The position numbers and the translations under genes are program-made. Of a DNA stretch of 64,000 nucleotides, positions 1 through 10,922 are shown piece by piece. The notes under the pieces are model-generated. The model saw only the letters and a program-made list of their open reading frames with translations. It had not been told where the DNA came from and made no database searches. Numbering within the stretch: position 1 is the first letter of the stretch; each line of letters begins with the position of its first letter. This stretch comes from Coriolopsis trogii (taxonomy: Eukaryota > Basidiomycota > Agaricomycetes > Polyporales > Polyporaceae). The DNA lies in the NCBI GenBank assembly GCA_020543525.1, contig JAHYIO010000039.1:2356001-2420000 (forward strand), read 5' to 3'.

Positions 1-1690
1 GTCTCATTCTGCAAAACGTTTGGATAGGTACGATTCGATCAGTTCCAGTTCTGTCTCTGCTCCCTTCTCCAGACGACAAGATAGGCCTTCGTACAACGAC
101 ACTGCAAGCTTCCCTCGGTTCAGCAACGTGGAAACCAGTCCGCGTATGGGTCCCCCCGGTTTGCAGAGGATAGAGCAGGGCGCTCGCTCAGGTGAGATCA
201 AACAGAGTCCTGTTCCACTTCCCGCAAAACTGTCCCTTGCCGACTCGAAAGACGATCTCCGGCCCAAAGACTCTGCCTGGTCTGCTCGTAATAGGTGCGA
301 TGATCGGGGTCGCTCTAGCCTCCCTGGTCGAACAGAGAGTGGACACGGCACTGGTACCAGCAAGGAGGTACAGGACCGCCACCTCGAAGGGACCGCAGGA
401 CTTACGACTGGTCCCGATCTCGGTCACCTATACGAGACATAGACCGCGAGTACACGAATCATGATCACGATCGGCGACCGGACTATATTCGCCCTCGGGA
501 TGATCGACGTTTGATGACCGTGCACGTCCCACGTACGACCGTAGGCCTCAAGTGCCCAGTGACAGGCGATATGAGCCCAGCGCGGAGGTACGATGGCAAA
601 GACAGTCCATTACGCCACGGACGAGATGATTGGTACCCTGAAGGCCGGCCTCCACCGCGCAACTAGGGTGAAGAACGTGCAATAGTCCGTCTGCCTCTCA
701 ATGCCTCTGCTCCAGTCTCTTCTCTTCCTGAGGATCATCATGGTCCCCCTCCGTCTGGCCCTGACGACCATTCTGGACGACCACCACTTGCCAACGAGCG
801 TAGGACACCACCCTCACCGCTTCTCTCACACGGGAATATATCAACCAGGCTTCCGGACGACCGCCGACCTCCGCACCCTCCTGCCTCTCTGAATCGTCAA
901 AGGAGGACTGGTCCACAGTATCGCCGCCATTGGAGAGACCAGAGGATCGACGTCCACTGCCACCACCGACTGAGACTGCAAGAGGTCTTGAAGATGTAGA
1001 AGATTGCCGCGTACCTCCTTCGCCCTCTGTTGTTGAACGCCAGGTCAGACCAGGAGAGAATCGTCGTCCCCCGGTGCCAGCTGTAGCAGTTGACGAAGAC
1101 AGACGCCCTCCTCCGGCTATCGCGGACCGTACTCTGGTCCGTGCCCCCGACCACCGACTGACGTCCGGGCTGAGAACGTCAGTCGTGCTCCTGCTCCTGC
1201 TCCTACGCCCGCGCCTGTTCCTGTTCTTGCTGATTCTGTTGCTACTCGTCCTCCTGTTGAGGAGCGTGTTGCACGACCTTCGCAGCATTACGAGAGAGCT
1301 ACAGTTACCCGTCCTATTCCCCTAGAAGAGAGAAGCAGCCGGGTTCCTTCTCTGCAAGAAAAACTCGGCTACCCTCCCGTGCCCATGTCTCGTCCTGAAA
1401 ACACCAAGCCTGTTACTCGTTTGGAGAAGAGACTCAGCCGTCCTGGAGATCCGCCGGTTCCTCTCGAACAGCGTCTGTCCAGTCCTCCCGCTGCCGACAG
1501 TCGACCCCTGCGTCCTCCACCTAATGACCGGCCTCCTAGGCTGTCTTCGCCCGCTGATTGCTCTGGGCCTATAGGGCGCGCTACTGAAGATCGGATGGTT
1601 CTCGCTGAGCCCGCTGCTCTTCAGGGCGCCCACGGTCACAGACAAGTCTGGGTCATGGTCAGCACCGAGGCTCACCACAAAGCGCTGTTG
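1..1690 (+). pseudogene. Decayed RD/RS- and Pro-rich disordered protein, 3' part
   Basis: The plus strand reads as low-complexity protein in pieces that jump between frames. Positions 1-440 are Ser/Arg-rich. About 365-520 gives an Arg-Asp-rich segment with an SRSRSPIRD core and repeated DRRP/DDRR motifs, which continues in another frame to about 600. About 930-1650 is Pro/Arg-rich with three loose copies of a leucine-arginine motif (LQEKLGYPP, LEKRLSRPG, LEQRLSSPP). At least three frame changes and internal stops break it, and the 5' end lies outside the window. RD/RS-rich segments are common in RNA-processing proteins, but no folded domain is visible, so no function is given. The composition could also be a disordered linker of some unrelated protein. 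Confidence 0.5.
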
Positions 1691-1730
1691 CTACAACCTC
1701 ACCGCGTTTGTGACTTTGTCTACGAAGGGC

Positions 1731-1769
1731 AAGAACGAGAAGACAAGAACGAGAAGACAAGAACGAAGA
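1731..1769. repeat. 14-bp tandem repeat
   Basis: The unit aagaacgagaagac occurs at 1731-1744 and 1745-1758 and begins again at 1759. It lies just inside the left edge of unit A. Unit B has a similar flank near 25510 without the repeat. Confidence 0.8.
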
Positions 1770-2162
1770 GAGGAGGACGTTTCCAAGCGCCTTACCCGCG
1801 GCCTAGCGCAACTACGACCCCTTCGGGCCCGTGCCCCACGCGGCGCGACGACATTTGTGCTCCAGGTATTGCTGCGGGGGGGAGGAGAGCGAACTCCCGT
1901 GGTTCCTTATAATCCTCCGTCTCTGGCGACTCGTGGAGCTGGTACAAGGTGAGTACTGAATGCTCGTCCCGTTTCGCGGCAGCGGTCGTCCAGGGTTTGG
2001 TTTGGCAGAGCGATGCAGTCATTCGGACGGGCACTCCGGTTCTACGAGACGAGATGCTGACCGTTGTGTCCGGTATTGGAGTCAGCGCGCGTGAAGTCGA
2101 GCCAGAGGAAGCAAACCGGGCTCTAGCGGAAATCCGGATCGCGCCGGCCCGCTCCGGCTGAC
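1770..2162 (+). pseudogene. Remnant of a voltage-gated proton-channel-like gene (copy A)
   Basis: About 1895-1950 reads in one frame as LIILRLWRLVELVQ, matching the S4 voltage-sensor pattern of Hv1-type proton channels (R-x-W-R with hydrophobic spacing). An intron-like segment starting GTGAGT at about 1951 follows, then an exon beginning GIGVSAREVE, which corresponds to the post-S4 start of the channel's C-terminal helix and runs to a TGA at about 2162. The segment before S4 needs a frame change to reach a partial S3 (FVLQVLLRG). The expected 3' splice AG has become CG, whereas copy B keeps CAG. S1 and S2 are not recognisable. Identification rests on the S4 pattern and copy B; this copy is dead. 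Confidence 0.6.
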
Positions 2163-3540
2163 GTCGCCGTGCGACATGCGCTGGCTGTGAGTGGACGTGT
2201 TGGCATACTACCACGACCACCATCGCCTTCAACATTGTCATAATGAGAAGTTGATTCTCTCTCAACGTCACCCACCTCGAAATTGCCAACTAGAAGGCCG
2301 TTTGGGTATGTCGACCTTGGACTCGATCCTGCGGCTGCAACATGTGAGTACCGAGTGTATGTCTATAATCAAGCTATTAGATGATGAGCAATCCTGTTAT
2401 TTTAGGAATCCCTCGTTTTCTGAATATGATCGAAGTACGAGCGGATGTCGTTGAGAGCAAGGCGGTCATCTGAGCATGCCGAGCTCGATTCTCGTTCAGG
2501 GCGCAGCTGCAGCACGTAAGTAGGGAGGGTGTGTATATGTAATGAATGTAATACATGACGTGTAGCTCTCTCAACTTAGGGGTTCATCGGACACTCAAGG
2601 TACATATCGTTGAGGGCAGGTCATGCTCGGAGATACCACGAGTTTTTAATGAATATGGGCGGCATGAGAGGTCAGTTCAGCCAGCAACGCTTCACACGGC
2701 TGAACATGAACATACTCATCAGGTTGCAGATGACCACAACCACCGAGTCATATACTCGCTTTGGATGTGTTGCTGCGTGGTTGACTCTCAACTGATCCGC
2801 CCTACGCCGGGGAACCGCGACATGCGCTTTCCACCCATACAAACAATACACAGCACTGTCATAATTTGTCATAGGGACAGTATCAGCTTATGGCAGTGTC
2901 TTTCGATGTCCGTGCGCAATCCGGGTGCATCTTCAACCAGGCGCGGATTGTTGGCCTGCCCGTTCAACCTATAACGTTAATTGGTCCTGCAGTGTCCGAG
3001 GCTCTCAGGTCACTTGCGGCGGCATGGAGGTGCGTATATTTAGCTCGGTCACGCGGCCTATACATTGGCCATGGGGTGGCTTGTTTGCACATAGTCCCTT
3101 AACCACATCAATGATATTGCATTGCCACGGTATTTATCAGTGTACCCTATTCTGTGTCCCTGCGGTGATTGAAGTTGTGCCGTCGAGCGACACCAGTCTT
3201 AGTGAATGCTCACAACCACACGTACACCTAGCAGTCCCTCATAGCTCATAGATATTGAGGGGTACGGGCTCTTGCGGGCACTAGAGCCTGTCAGAGTACC
3301 CGTACGCGACCCGCGCCAAGCCGAATGGCCCGACCCACGCTGACCACAGCCAGCCGTCTTCCTGGTGGGTCGTCGTCGGTTGCCCGTTCGTATGCCGACA
3401 TTGGAGGCGTTCTGGTCACGACAGGTTTGAGGATGATCCAAACTTGGCCTTATCCCCGAGCTGTTTCCCTTCCACAACGCAGCCGACTCAAACGTGTCTG
3501 ACATTGAGCCTCGACGAACGGCCCAAGCAGACGCCGATCA
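2163..3540. other. Intergenic, no gene seen
   Basis: Only short unsupported ORFs occur. Several stretches match unit B, for example the segment after the channel remnant (2190-2230 with 25985-26025) and the GAGTACCGAGTGT-type segment near 2343 with 26150, so this is ancestral spacer carried along by the duplication. Confidence 0.6.
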
Positions 3541-3546
3541 ACGAAC

Positions 3547-3554
3547 ATATAAGG
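3547..3554 (+). promoter_or_regulatory. TATA box of SSP1A
   Basis: The sequence atataagg lies about 170 bp upstream of the SSP1A start codon. Matching elements occur at similar distances before SSP1B and SSP2B. Confidence 0.6.
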
Positions 3555-3717
3555 AGGCGTGTCATCTTCATGTTACACTCACCAACTACAAGCCCTTCTG
3601 AACTCGTTCTCTAGGCAAGTCTCCATCTCTATCATCGTCCTAGCCTCTTGTAGGAGAGAGCCGAATGCAGAGGGATCACTGACCGCTGCCCGCAGAACAC
3701 CAAAGTCAACCATCATC

Positions 3718-4050
3718 ATGCAGTTCATTACTGTCTCCCTCGTCTTCGCTGCCCTCGCGGCTGGGGCCGCGGCTTGCACCTGCCAGCACAACAACGACGC
3801 TGGCCGCTGGGTCGACGTGAACTCTCCCGCCGCCGCCGCCGCTCCCCTCATCAACGCCAACGGCGGATGCTACACCGCTACGGGCCAGGGCGTCATGTGC
3901 GTCAGCTTCACGAACGTCGACCAGGCTGTCAAGGACTGCCTCGCTCAGGAGGCGGCCAACGACCAGAGCTTCCACGGCGACTGGTTCCTCTGGACCGCCA
4001 TCAACTGCCAGGACGGCAATGCGCACGGTTCGATCACCATCACTGCTTGA
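3718..4050 (+). CDS. Small secreted cysteine-rich protein SSP1A
   Basis: An intronless 110-residue protein. Residues 1-19 form a signal peptide (MQFITVSLV start, hydrophobic core, AAA before Cys20). The mature part has six cysteines (20, 22, 51, 61, 74, 97), enough for three disulfides, beginning with a CTC pair and QHNNDAGRW. It should be secreted. I do not recognise a named family and assign no activity. The start fits the TATA box about 170 bp upstream and is shared with the copy at 27215. The mature part differs from that copy at only two positions (T93S, N96S), while the signal peptide differs at three. The gene converges on T1A with a 343 bp gap. Confidence 0.88.
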   Translation: MQFITVSLVFAALAAGAAACTCQHNNDAGRWVDVNSPAAAAAPLINANGGCYTATGQGVMCVSFTNVDQAVKDCLAQEAANDQSFHGDWFLWTAINCQDGNAHGSITITA

Positions 4051-4393
4051 AGAGGTGGAGAGGTTGGGATGGGAGCGATCGGTTCATGAATTGTTGTCTC
4101 GTCGTTCGGGAGGTGGTCGAGATGGTTGCGATTAGTATTAGTTGGTCGAGGATCTCCGACCAAGCTACTGCCCCAGAGTGCCATTCCTCTCGTCGTAGAC
4201 AACGGTAGCTTTGTATCCCCCGCTGTATGAAGTGTCCGCGCATACATGCTCTTGTGTCTCTGTTACAGAGGTGTGAAATATCGGGACGAACTCATTCGCA
4301 TACAGTGTCCGAATCGAGGCATATGCATTGTCCTATGCGGCCCGTCGCGTCCAACGAAGGCCGACATCGACGCAAGGCACAACATACTATGAC

Positions 4394-5783
4394 TCATCCA
4401 GTGCCGGAACAAGCTGTCATGTAGGATGGCGGAAGGGTAGAGCCCACGCTCTCCCTTTCAGCCATGCCACTCCACCCGTACGTGCTCTCTCCCCCCCGGG
4501 ACTGCGATGTCCGTGCACCTAAACGCACACCCGCATCCTGGGACCTTCGCTTCACGCGATCCGTCGCCCACGATGTAGATGGCGTTCGGGGGCTGCTGAT
4601 GGATACACCAAGGTTAGAATACCGTTCGCTCTCGTCCTCAAAGCGTACGGTAACGCGTACCTGGGTATCCCTGATAGAGGCGGGAAAATGGGCATGGATG
4701 CAGACGAAGCATAGATTGAGGCGCCACGGGAGGTTGACGGGGACGGTCGCCGTCCATATTCATTCCATCCGCTCAAACTGGACGCTCGGCTTATAGCTGC
4801 AAGCATACTCAGTTTAGCATATTTCAGGAACTAGATGTATACACAAGACGAACACGTACTGGGAGCGCGAAGGCCTGGCAGGTACCTCCGCTGAGCTGCT
4901 TGCAGGCGGACAGCTCGGGCCGATCGCTGGCGTCTCTTCAGACAGACGATCGCGGCAGACAATGCGAGTAACAACGCGAGGACTCCGCAGACCAGCCCGA
5001 CAACGGTTCCAGGTCGCATTGCATGTGCGGGGCCAGCATTTGAAGCTGATGGGGCGTGTGTATCAGCATAACTGCGTGCCATATGTGTACAAGAAAAGAT
5101 ACCTGTAGGGGGTACTGGATATACTGACGTGGTCCCTGTAGTCGTCGGGACACTGGTGGGCATGTCGGTGGGTTCCAATCCAGTCAAAGATGACGATGGA
5201 GACGTAAATGAGGGTTGATGGGATTCAACGAGTGGTGCAAGAGATCGTTCGGACGGTGACGGAAAGAACCTCGAGCCGACCCAGGTCGAGGTCGAGGATG
5301 CCACGATAGTAATGACAATATAGGATGTAGAAGGCGATCCCGTCGGCGATGATGGTGGACTAGTCGGCAGCTCAGGAATGCTGTCTTGAATCTCGAACGA
5401 TCCTAGAGATAGAATATCAGATTTGTCACGACGAGGGTATGGGTACCATGATGCAGATCGTCTGATGCAAACAAGAGGGCGTGATCGTCCTGAATATGTG
5501 TGTGGGTTGTATCGTTTCTGTAGGTTCCGGCCACCTGATTGTCAATGGTATACGTAGACTGGCGGAATGAGGCTTCCGCAATGGGGCCGAACACCCGAAC
5601 CCGAGTTCCTGAGACGAGTTGTAGTCAGTACAAGCGAGACAAAAGACTATCCGCTGACTCACCATTGAAGCTCAGGACCGCAAAATCATTCTTTGTCCAT
5701 GTAACCTTGTGAGCGAGTGTTATATTCCAGCCTTTGCTATATTGGATCTCCTGGTCTAGAGAGTCGATTATGTGCGTCGTCAT
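4394..5783 (-). pseudogene. T1A, single-span membrane protein, frameshifted copy
   Basis: Same five-exon structure as T1B. Exon 1 is 5663-5783 (MTTHIIDSLDQEIQYS start), intron 1 is 5609-5662, and exon 2 begins at 5608 with TRVRVFGP. Relative to T1B a 4-bp deletion near 5415-5425 shifts the frame right after HTLVVTN, so the ectodomain ends in a stop before the stalk. Everything downstream still looks spliceable and open: the span GTVVGLVCGVLALLLALSA, the KRRQRSAR cluster, and a last exon ending in ERESVGSTLPPSY before the stop at 4394. One recent lesion in an otherwise preserved gene. Reading-frame use of an alternative splice cannot be excluded. Confidence 0.75.
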
Positions 5784-6678
5784 AGGGGTGGAAGAGGAGG
5801 GATGCGGTGCTAACAGGGAGGCATCGAACAGCCTCCTGGATTAAATAGTCGATACGAGTCAACACCGGAAACCTATAGCGCCAATTGTCAGCTGTCACTC
5901 ACTCAGTTGTCCAATCGCGGGGCGCAGGTGTAGAGGTTCAATGTGCACATCAGCTTCCTTGCATGTAAAGCAGACATCATCAATCATTGCGACACTGAGT
6001 ACTCACTGTTCCACGTATGGCAGGCCATCCCCTAGTTGTGAGCGACGTTGACTCTGATGCCTATATTTTGTGATGATGTAGTGGTAGGGGGAGAAACGAC
6101 CGAGGTGTCAATGTGGATGTACGTTGGCAGATGGTCCTTAAGTTCTGTCCTCACCGCAGACGACCACGCCGACGTCTGTCAACGACGTCGATGTAAGTTA
6201 TGACCGCCACTAGCAAAGATCTGGCATACGCACGTGCATGTAAGACAGTGTTGGGCTCAAGCGGGCACAGAGGTTACCAATGAGGTGGACTGGTGTCGAA
6301 GCCAATGTTGGGCGCTTCGACTCTTCCCGGGCGTCCATCCAGGCGGGGTCTATCGAAGCTCGTCCTTCATAGTGTGTTAGGCAGGCAGCTCTCTCACTGA
6401 GACAGGAGTCGTCGGCTTGTGGGACGCGGGTTCCTAAGCCTGTGGACGATTCATGAAAGCAGTCCACGTGGGGATGTAGTACGAATTCCTCCCTACCGGT
6501 GACAGCGAGTGCCGCAGATTCACCTCCTATGCATGCTTCCACAGAACTTCAACAAGGACACGAAGCAGCCGCTCTTCGGATTTTCCGTGAGCGCAATTAA
6601 CATCTGCCACGAACCATGTCAGACAACACTTCAAAAGAAGCCCTCTGAGCCCCGCACATCATCTTGCCGGGTACTGTA
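5784..6678. other. Intergenic, no gene seen
   Basis: This region is collinear with about 29243-30140 in unit B. The best shared stretch is 6210-6660, matching 29670-30130. A minus-strand ORF of 110 residues at 6210-6542 has a shortened counterpart in unit B and resembles no family I know. Confidence 0.5.
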
Positions 6679-7596
6679 CTCATGGTTACGTAAAGTGTTC
6701 GAACACCTACAGTTAGGCGCTCGTCGGGAACACAGAGATATTTGTTTGTACTCTCAGCTACTGAGATTAATACCATTATACTGGTATCAAAGTGTTGATG
6801 TATTTGTCCTCTACGAGTATGTATAGTATAAACTATGATTCAATTGAAGTGTCTGCCTTGACAGCCACAACATGGCATGATGCACCCTGACCAATTGTCA
6901 GTCCCCTGGCCATTCTCATATTTGAGATTCTGGCCTAAAAATATGTGACTGTATTCTTGAGATGCATGGGTACTCTTCAAAATATTCTGATGAATATCCA
7001 TGGTCATTTGACCAAGTTGTGACTCATACTATTTGGAAAAGACATAGGGATGTCTGGCATAGTTCAAACTGAAGCCCCATTTGTGGACCTGTGGGTTAAG
7101 ACTTGCATTTGGCTTTCACTCAAATATTAGCAGTAGCACAGTAGAATTTAAATAGTCAAGAGTAGGGTCATTCCATGAGCAGACTGTGGCACAGATGCAG
7201 CTGTATTCCAGATAGGGACATGTGTCCCTGCACCTCTTCAACTTTGTATGAGTCACAACTTGGTCAAATGACCATGGATATTCATCAGAATATTTTGAAG
7301 AGTACCCATGCATCTCAAGAATACAGTCACATATTTTTAGGCCAGAATCTCAAATATGAGAATGGCCAGGGGACTGACAATTGGTCAGGGTGCATCATGC
7401 CATGTTGTGGCTGTCAAGGCAGACACTTCAATTGAATCATAGTTTATACTATACATACTCGTAGAGGACAAATACATCAACACTTTGATACCAGTATAAT
7501 GGTATTAATCTCAGTAGCTGAGAGTACAAACAAATATCTCTGTGTTCCCGACGAGCGCCTAACTGTAGGCGTTCGAACACTTTACGTAACCATGAG
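6679..7596. mobile_element. 918-bp foldback/MITE-type element with 351-bp inverted repeats
   Basis: The left arm 6679-7029 and right arm 7246-7596 are inverted repeats of equal length, with one mismatch noticed (gaacacc against gaacgcc near the tips). The 216 bp centre codes for nothing recognisable. The tips read CTCATGGTTACG and are flanked by TA at 6677-6678 and 7597-7598. The matching place in unit B (about 30135) has ttgtacaa and no insert, so this is an insertion. TA duplication plus terminal inverted repeats suggests a non-autonomous Tc1/mariner-type element, but a 4-bp GTAC duplication is an alternative reading. The element is clearly more AT-rich than its surroundings. Confidence 0.85.
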
Positions 7597-9320
7597 TACA
7601 ACTCATCCTAGCGTGACAGAATTCAGGTGTAGTCGATCGGTGGAGTAGCGTTCCTCTCGAGAGTGCTAGGTTCCTCGCGTTCAGAGCGATCTAACGTGGG
7701 GCTCGAGAGGAAAACGAGCAGCGGGACGGTCCAAGCCGTCGTGCCCGGTTGCACAGATAGAGGCGTACGCTCGCATGGCGTCACGAAGTTCCGTACATAT
7801 GGGTAGCAAAGTCCTCAGAATGCGGGGTATGAGCGCATTGCGCGATGAACGAAGGTCGGAGGAGCAGTGAGGGTCTCTCGCACAGAATTGATCTAGCGCA
7901 TCGCCAGTTTGCTCTGATATCCGTGCCACACAGAGAAGGTGTTCGACGCCATGTTCGTCAGAGTCATCGCTCCCCCTACTTCAGGCGGAGCAGGCGGCTC
8001 TTTGGGCGGCTACGACTCGGCGCGAAGACACCCGAGATTGACCACATAATTGTAAGCGGCGCAAGGGGTCGTCCTCCAAAGGATGATGAGAAATAATACG
8101 GCAAGAGCGGACTCGGAACACATTGGACAAGGGTAGGGTGATTGACGAGACGGTGCGTATCAGGCTGCGATGTGGCACATGGCAACATAAGTCGTCTCCG
8201 GCGGATGGGAACTGTTCGAGCGAGCTGGAAGACTGCGCGGCCGACGTATTACATTGACCCGACATCGCAACACCGAGACGAGAGTCCGCTTGACGACCAT
8301 AATGGGACGACTTCTTCCCAGGTGCAGTCTGACTCAGGGCTGGTACACCTGTCATGCGGACCTGCTGCTGGGGAAAGACAGTGCATTGCTCCTGACAATG
8401 GCCAATGGATACCGCCAGTTCCACCACCAGTTCCCGATGGACTACCGGGACGCGATCAAGCGATACCTGCTCAACCCTCCGAAGATGTTACGTGCTCCGC
8501 ACTCCAGCTCGCGTCTGACCTGCGCGCGGTCCCGGAGAACGAGATCCGAGCAGGCGAACTCATGTGCAGCTCAAGAGCGTCCGGAACGCGTTCGGCAGGC
8601 CTGCGCATGTGGAGTTGTCCGTAGCGAGCGGAGACAAGGATGTGTGGACCGGGGTTTCTGGTGGAAGTGATGTGTGCTGACCCATGGGTTACGCTGCCTG
8701 GACGGGAGGTCCGTACGAAGACGAAGGAGCGCATGCTCGCGATTGTATCCGACTCGCGCTCGCCTTCGCGATGCTCCTCGCAGACTTCATGACTGCCTCT
8801 GTCAAGGGACCCCGGGGCATCGTTGACGGCCTGCACGCGTTCCTGACCAAGGCGTCTGAGCTCCATGACGTGACGGAAATCCTGGACGGAGCATCCGGGA
8901 GGGAGAGCGCTGCTCGTCAGGCAGAGGCGCAAGGACACATCCGCGGCCTGCTTCTTCGGTGTCTGCGGGACCATGCGAGTGCCGAGACGCACGGGCGATG
9001 CAGTAATAGCCGCCCTGCATGAGAGCGTCGAGCATGTCAAGGACATCTCCCCTCCCAAACAACTGCGTGTCGTCCAGCGCGTGGTCTGGGAGATAACACC
9101 GCTGTGGTGATCCGGACGGTGACGAACACGCGGACACCACTGCCAGATTACGGGATAGACGAAGGCAGAGTGGAGGTAGCCTTTCGTGCTAATGTCTTGC
9201 GAATCGCGGCACGGGGCTGGCGACGGAACAGGGATTGGCTGCGGACAAATACGACGACTCCGAGGGCAATGATATGTGATCAGGACTCCTCTGCGTCGGA
9301 CGGGTGCCTCAGGAATGTCG
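7597..9320. other. Eroded stretch, possible dead plus-strand gene
   Basis: Collinear with about 30150-32330. Plus-strand pieces at about 8400-9020 recur in unit B near 31410-31720: an HHQFPMDY / DHQFPMDY core, AFGRPAHVELSVASG against a similar frame-broken segment, and PMGYAAWTGG against PMDCAAWAGS. Stops and frame changes interrupt both copies. This suggests an old gene of unknown type that decayed in both. No domain is recognised. Confidence 0.4.
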
Positions 9321-10080
9321 CCTAGGGCGTTCTTCACGATACAACAGTGCGGCGGGGTAAGAGTCCTCCCCGTCATTCGTAGCCGGCGATAGCCTACGAA
9401 GTTGCAACTCCGGGCAGGTATAGCCATACGGGAGAACGCGTGATAGTGTTGCCATAAGGCGAGAAGTGTTCGTGCTGCCCGGTCACAGCCACAACGCATC
9501 CGGCGCAAGGCGCACGTCGGCGACCGGCGTCGTCCATGAGAAGTGCTCAAAGCCCGAGGGAAAGGAAAGCTCAGCTCTCTCTCTCCAGCGAGGTATGGAG
9601 CGTCCTGGGGTTCCGCATCGTGTGCTAGAAGTCGAGGAGTGAACAACGAAGCGGTAATAGACGTCTGTGGAAGAAGTCCACCGTGACGCATGCAGCGGTA
9701 CGGAGCTCGTGCGTGAGCCTGAGCCTGAGGCCATAGGCCGCCGTACCGCCAACACGTCCGATTTGTCTCGGCGCTCCCACCTGGCGAGCGTATTGGCTGG
9801 GGCGGAAACCTCGTGTTGAGCGTCGAACCCCCGGGGGACACGAAAACTCGGTGACGTACCTGTCTTGTTAGAACCCGAACTCGGTGTCAGTGGACATGAG
9901 GCAAAGAACTCTGCTCGAGCCTCAGGGTCTTGGATCCGTAGCGTGTCGACTGTCGGACCGTAAGGCTGTAGAGCGGAGGGCTCTGGATTTTGCGACCACG
10001 ACGAGCTCGAGGTGGTCGCGCCTCCAAAGATGGTTGCAGAGCTGCCGTGAGGATGTCCTAAGTCGGCGGAGTCCAAGGAG
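9320..10080 (-). pseudogene. T0A, remnant of a membrane-family cytoplasmic tail
   Basis: Near 9390-9440 the minus strand reads VLPYGYTCPELQLRR, an almost exact match to the tail motif LPPYGYTCPEPQLSE of T2 and T7. Upstream, 9483-10076 is one open Ser-rich frame of 197 residues that could be the tail before the motif, but it ends in a stop just short of it. No membrane span or ectodomain was found upstream. The corresponding place in unit B (about 32320-32530) is collapsed by a roughly 430 bp deletion and its motif is frame-broken. Judged a C-terminal fragment of a lost family member. Confidence 0.5.
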
Positions 10081-10274
10081 AGGTCGACCAGTATGGCTGA
10101 GTGTCAGAGACGGAGAGGGCGAGTGCGTGGGCGAGATGGAACTAGCTACACCCACCAGAGAGTCGTCGTCAGCGAACAGCGACATGCATATAGGGGAATC
10201 TGGGTCTCAAAGGTTCTCTACCGCGCCTCTCGCCCAAGTGGTATCTCCGCCGAGTCCGCCCGATGCGAGGTGTT

Positions 10275-10500
10275 CATAGAGCCATGGTGCGACCCAGCGA
10301 ACAACCATGCACTGCAATTGCAGTCAAGCGAGAGACGGGAAGTAGCAGCGTGGTCCAGTCATAGGGCCATGGCGCGGCCCAGCGACAGATCAACGCTGTA
10401 CCACGGTCCACTCATAGGGCCATGGTGCGACCCAGCGAGGGACAAAAACACGAGCAACCGAAACGTGATCGAGTCGTAGAGCCATGGTGCGTCCCAGCCA
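10275..10500 (+). repeat. Four copies of a ~26-bp CATAGGGCCATGGTGCGACCCAGC-type repeat
   Basis: Copies of the consensus catagrgccatggygcgrccc begin near 10275, 10360, 10412 and 10475, separated by 25-60 bp of unrelated sequence. Unit B has four counterparts at 32804-33005. Each contains the palindromic core ccatgg and sits in an otherwise non-coding stretch. Confidence 0.75.
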
Positions 10501-10734
10501 CAGATACGCCTTGGCTTGGCGAGGAAAGCCTGAGGCGAATGCGCGGAGGCATTAATCCGTAGAGAACCCGGTCGCTCTGTGCGTGCAAGATTCGTTTCCG
10601 TACGTATCCATCCACGCGAACACCAGGCACTCTCCTTCAACCATGCTCTCAGCAACACGCGCCGAGCGTTCTACTCCCCGTGGAGCAGACGCACTCGACA
10701 TGCACCCCAGCGGCGCACGCATCGCTCTCAATAG

Positions 10735-10922
10735 GTCGTCGCCAGCCTCAGAGGCCCATCCCTCTTCGGACTGCGACTGTCACCCCAAGGTGAACCTATC
10801 AACATGGTGAAGAGAAAGCACACAAGGCGTTCGCGCATTGCTTCTGCTAGGCTGTCGCCAGCCTCCGAAGCCCATGATCCGTCGGACTGCGACCGCCACT
10901 CCATGGTGGGCCTAGCTGATAT
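10735..10922 (+). repeat. Pair of ~70-bp direct repeats
   Basis: The segment gtcgccagcctc..gcccat..tcggactgcgac..cac occurs at about 10735-10805 and again at about 10852-10922. Both copies are kept in unit B near 33241 and 33358. The plus strand of the first reads ASEAHPSSDCD and that of the second ASEAHDPSDCD, so this may be a coding repeat, but no gene model could be built. Confidence 0.6.

Noticed and set aside
1186..1262. Leucine-rich hydrophobic run on the plus strand
   Set aside because: It comes from a cctgct-type microsatellite; the neighbouring frame reads APAPAPTPAP, which fits the Pro-rich protein.
698..1288. Arg/Ser-rich 196-residue minus-strand ORF resembling an SR protein
   Set aside because: It is the antisense of the Pro/Arg-rich plus-strand segment; the plus strand carries the coherent motifs.
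3706..4026. 106-residue minus-strand ORF opposite SSP1A
   Set aside because: Shadow of the SSP1 codon pattern, repeated opposite every SSP copy.
8471..9841. 456-residue open frame on the minus strand, the longest in the window
   Set aside because: The frame is not kept in unit B, composition is Arg/Ser/His-rich as in antisense frames of GC-rich DNA, and it overlaps the T0 tail motif in a different frame.
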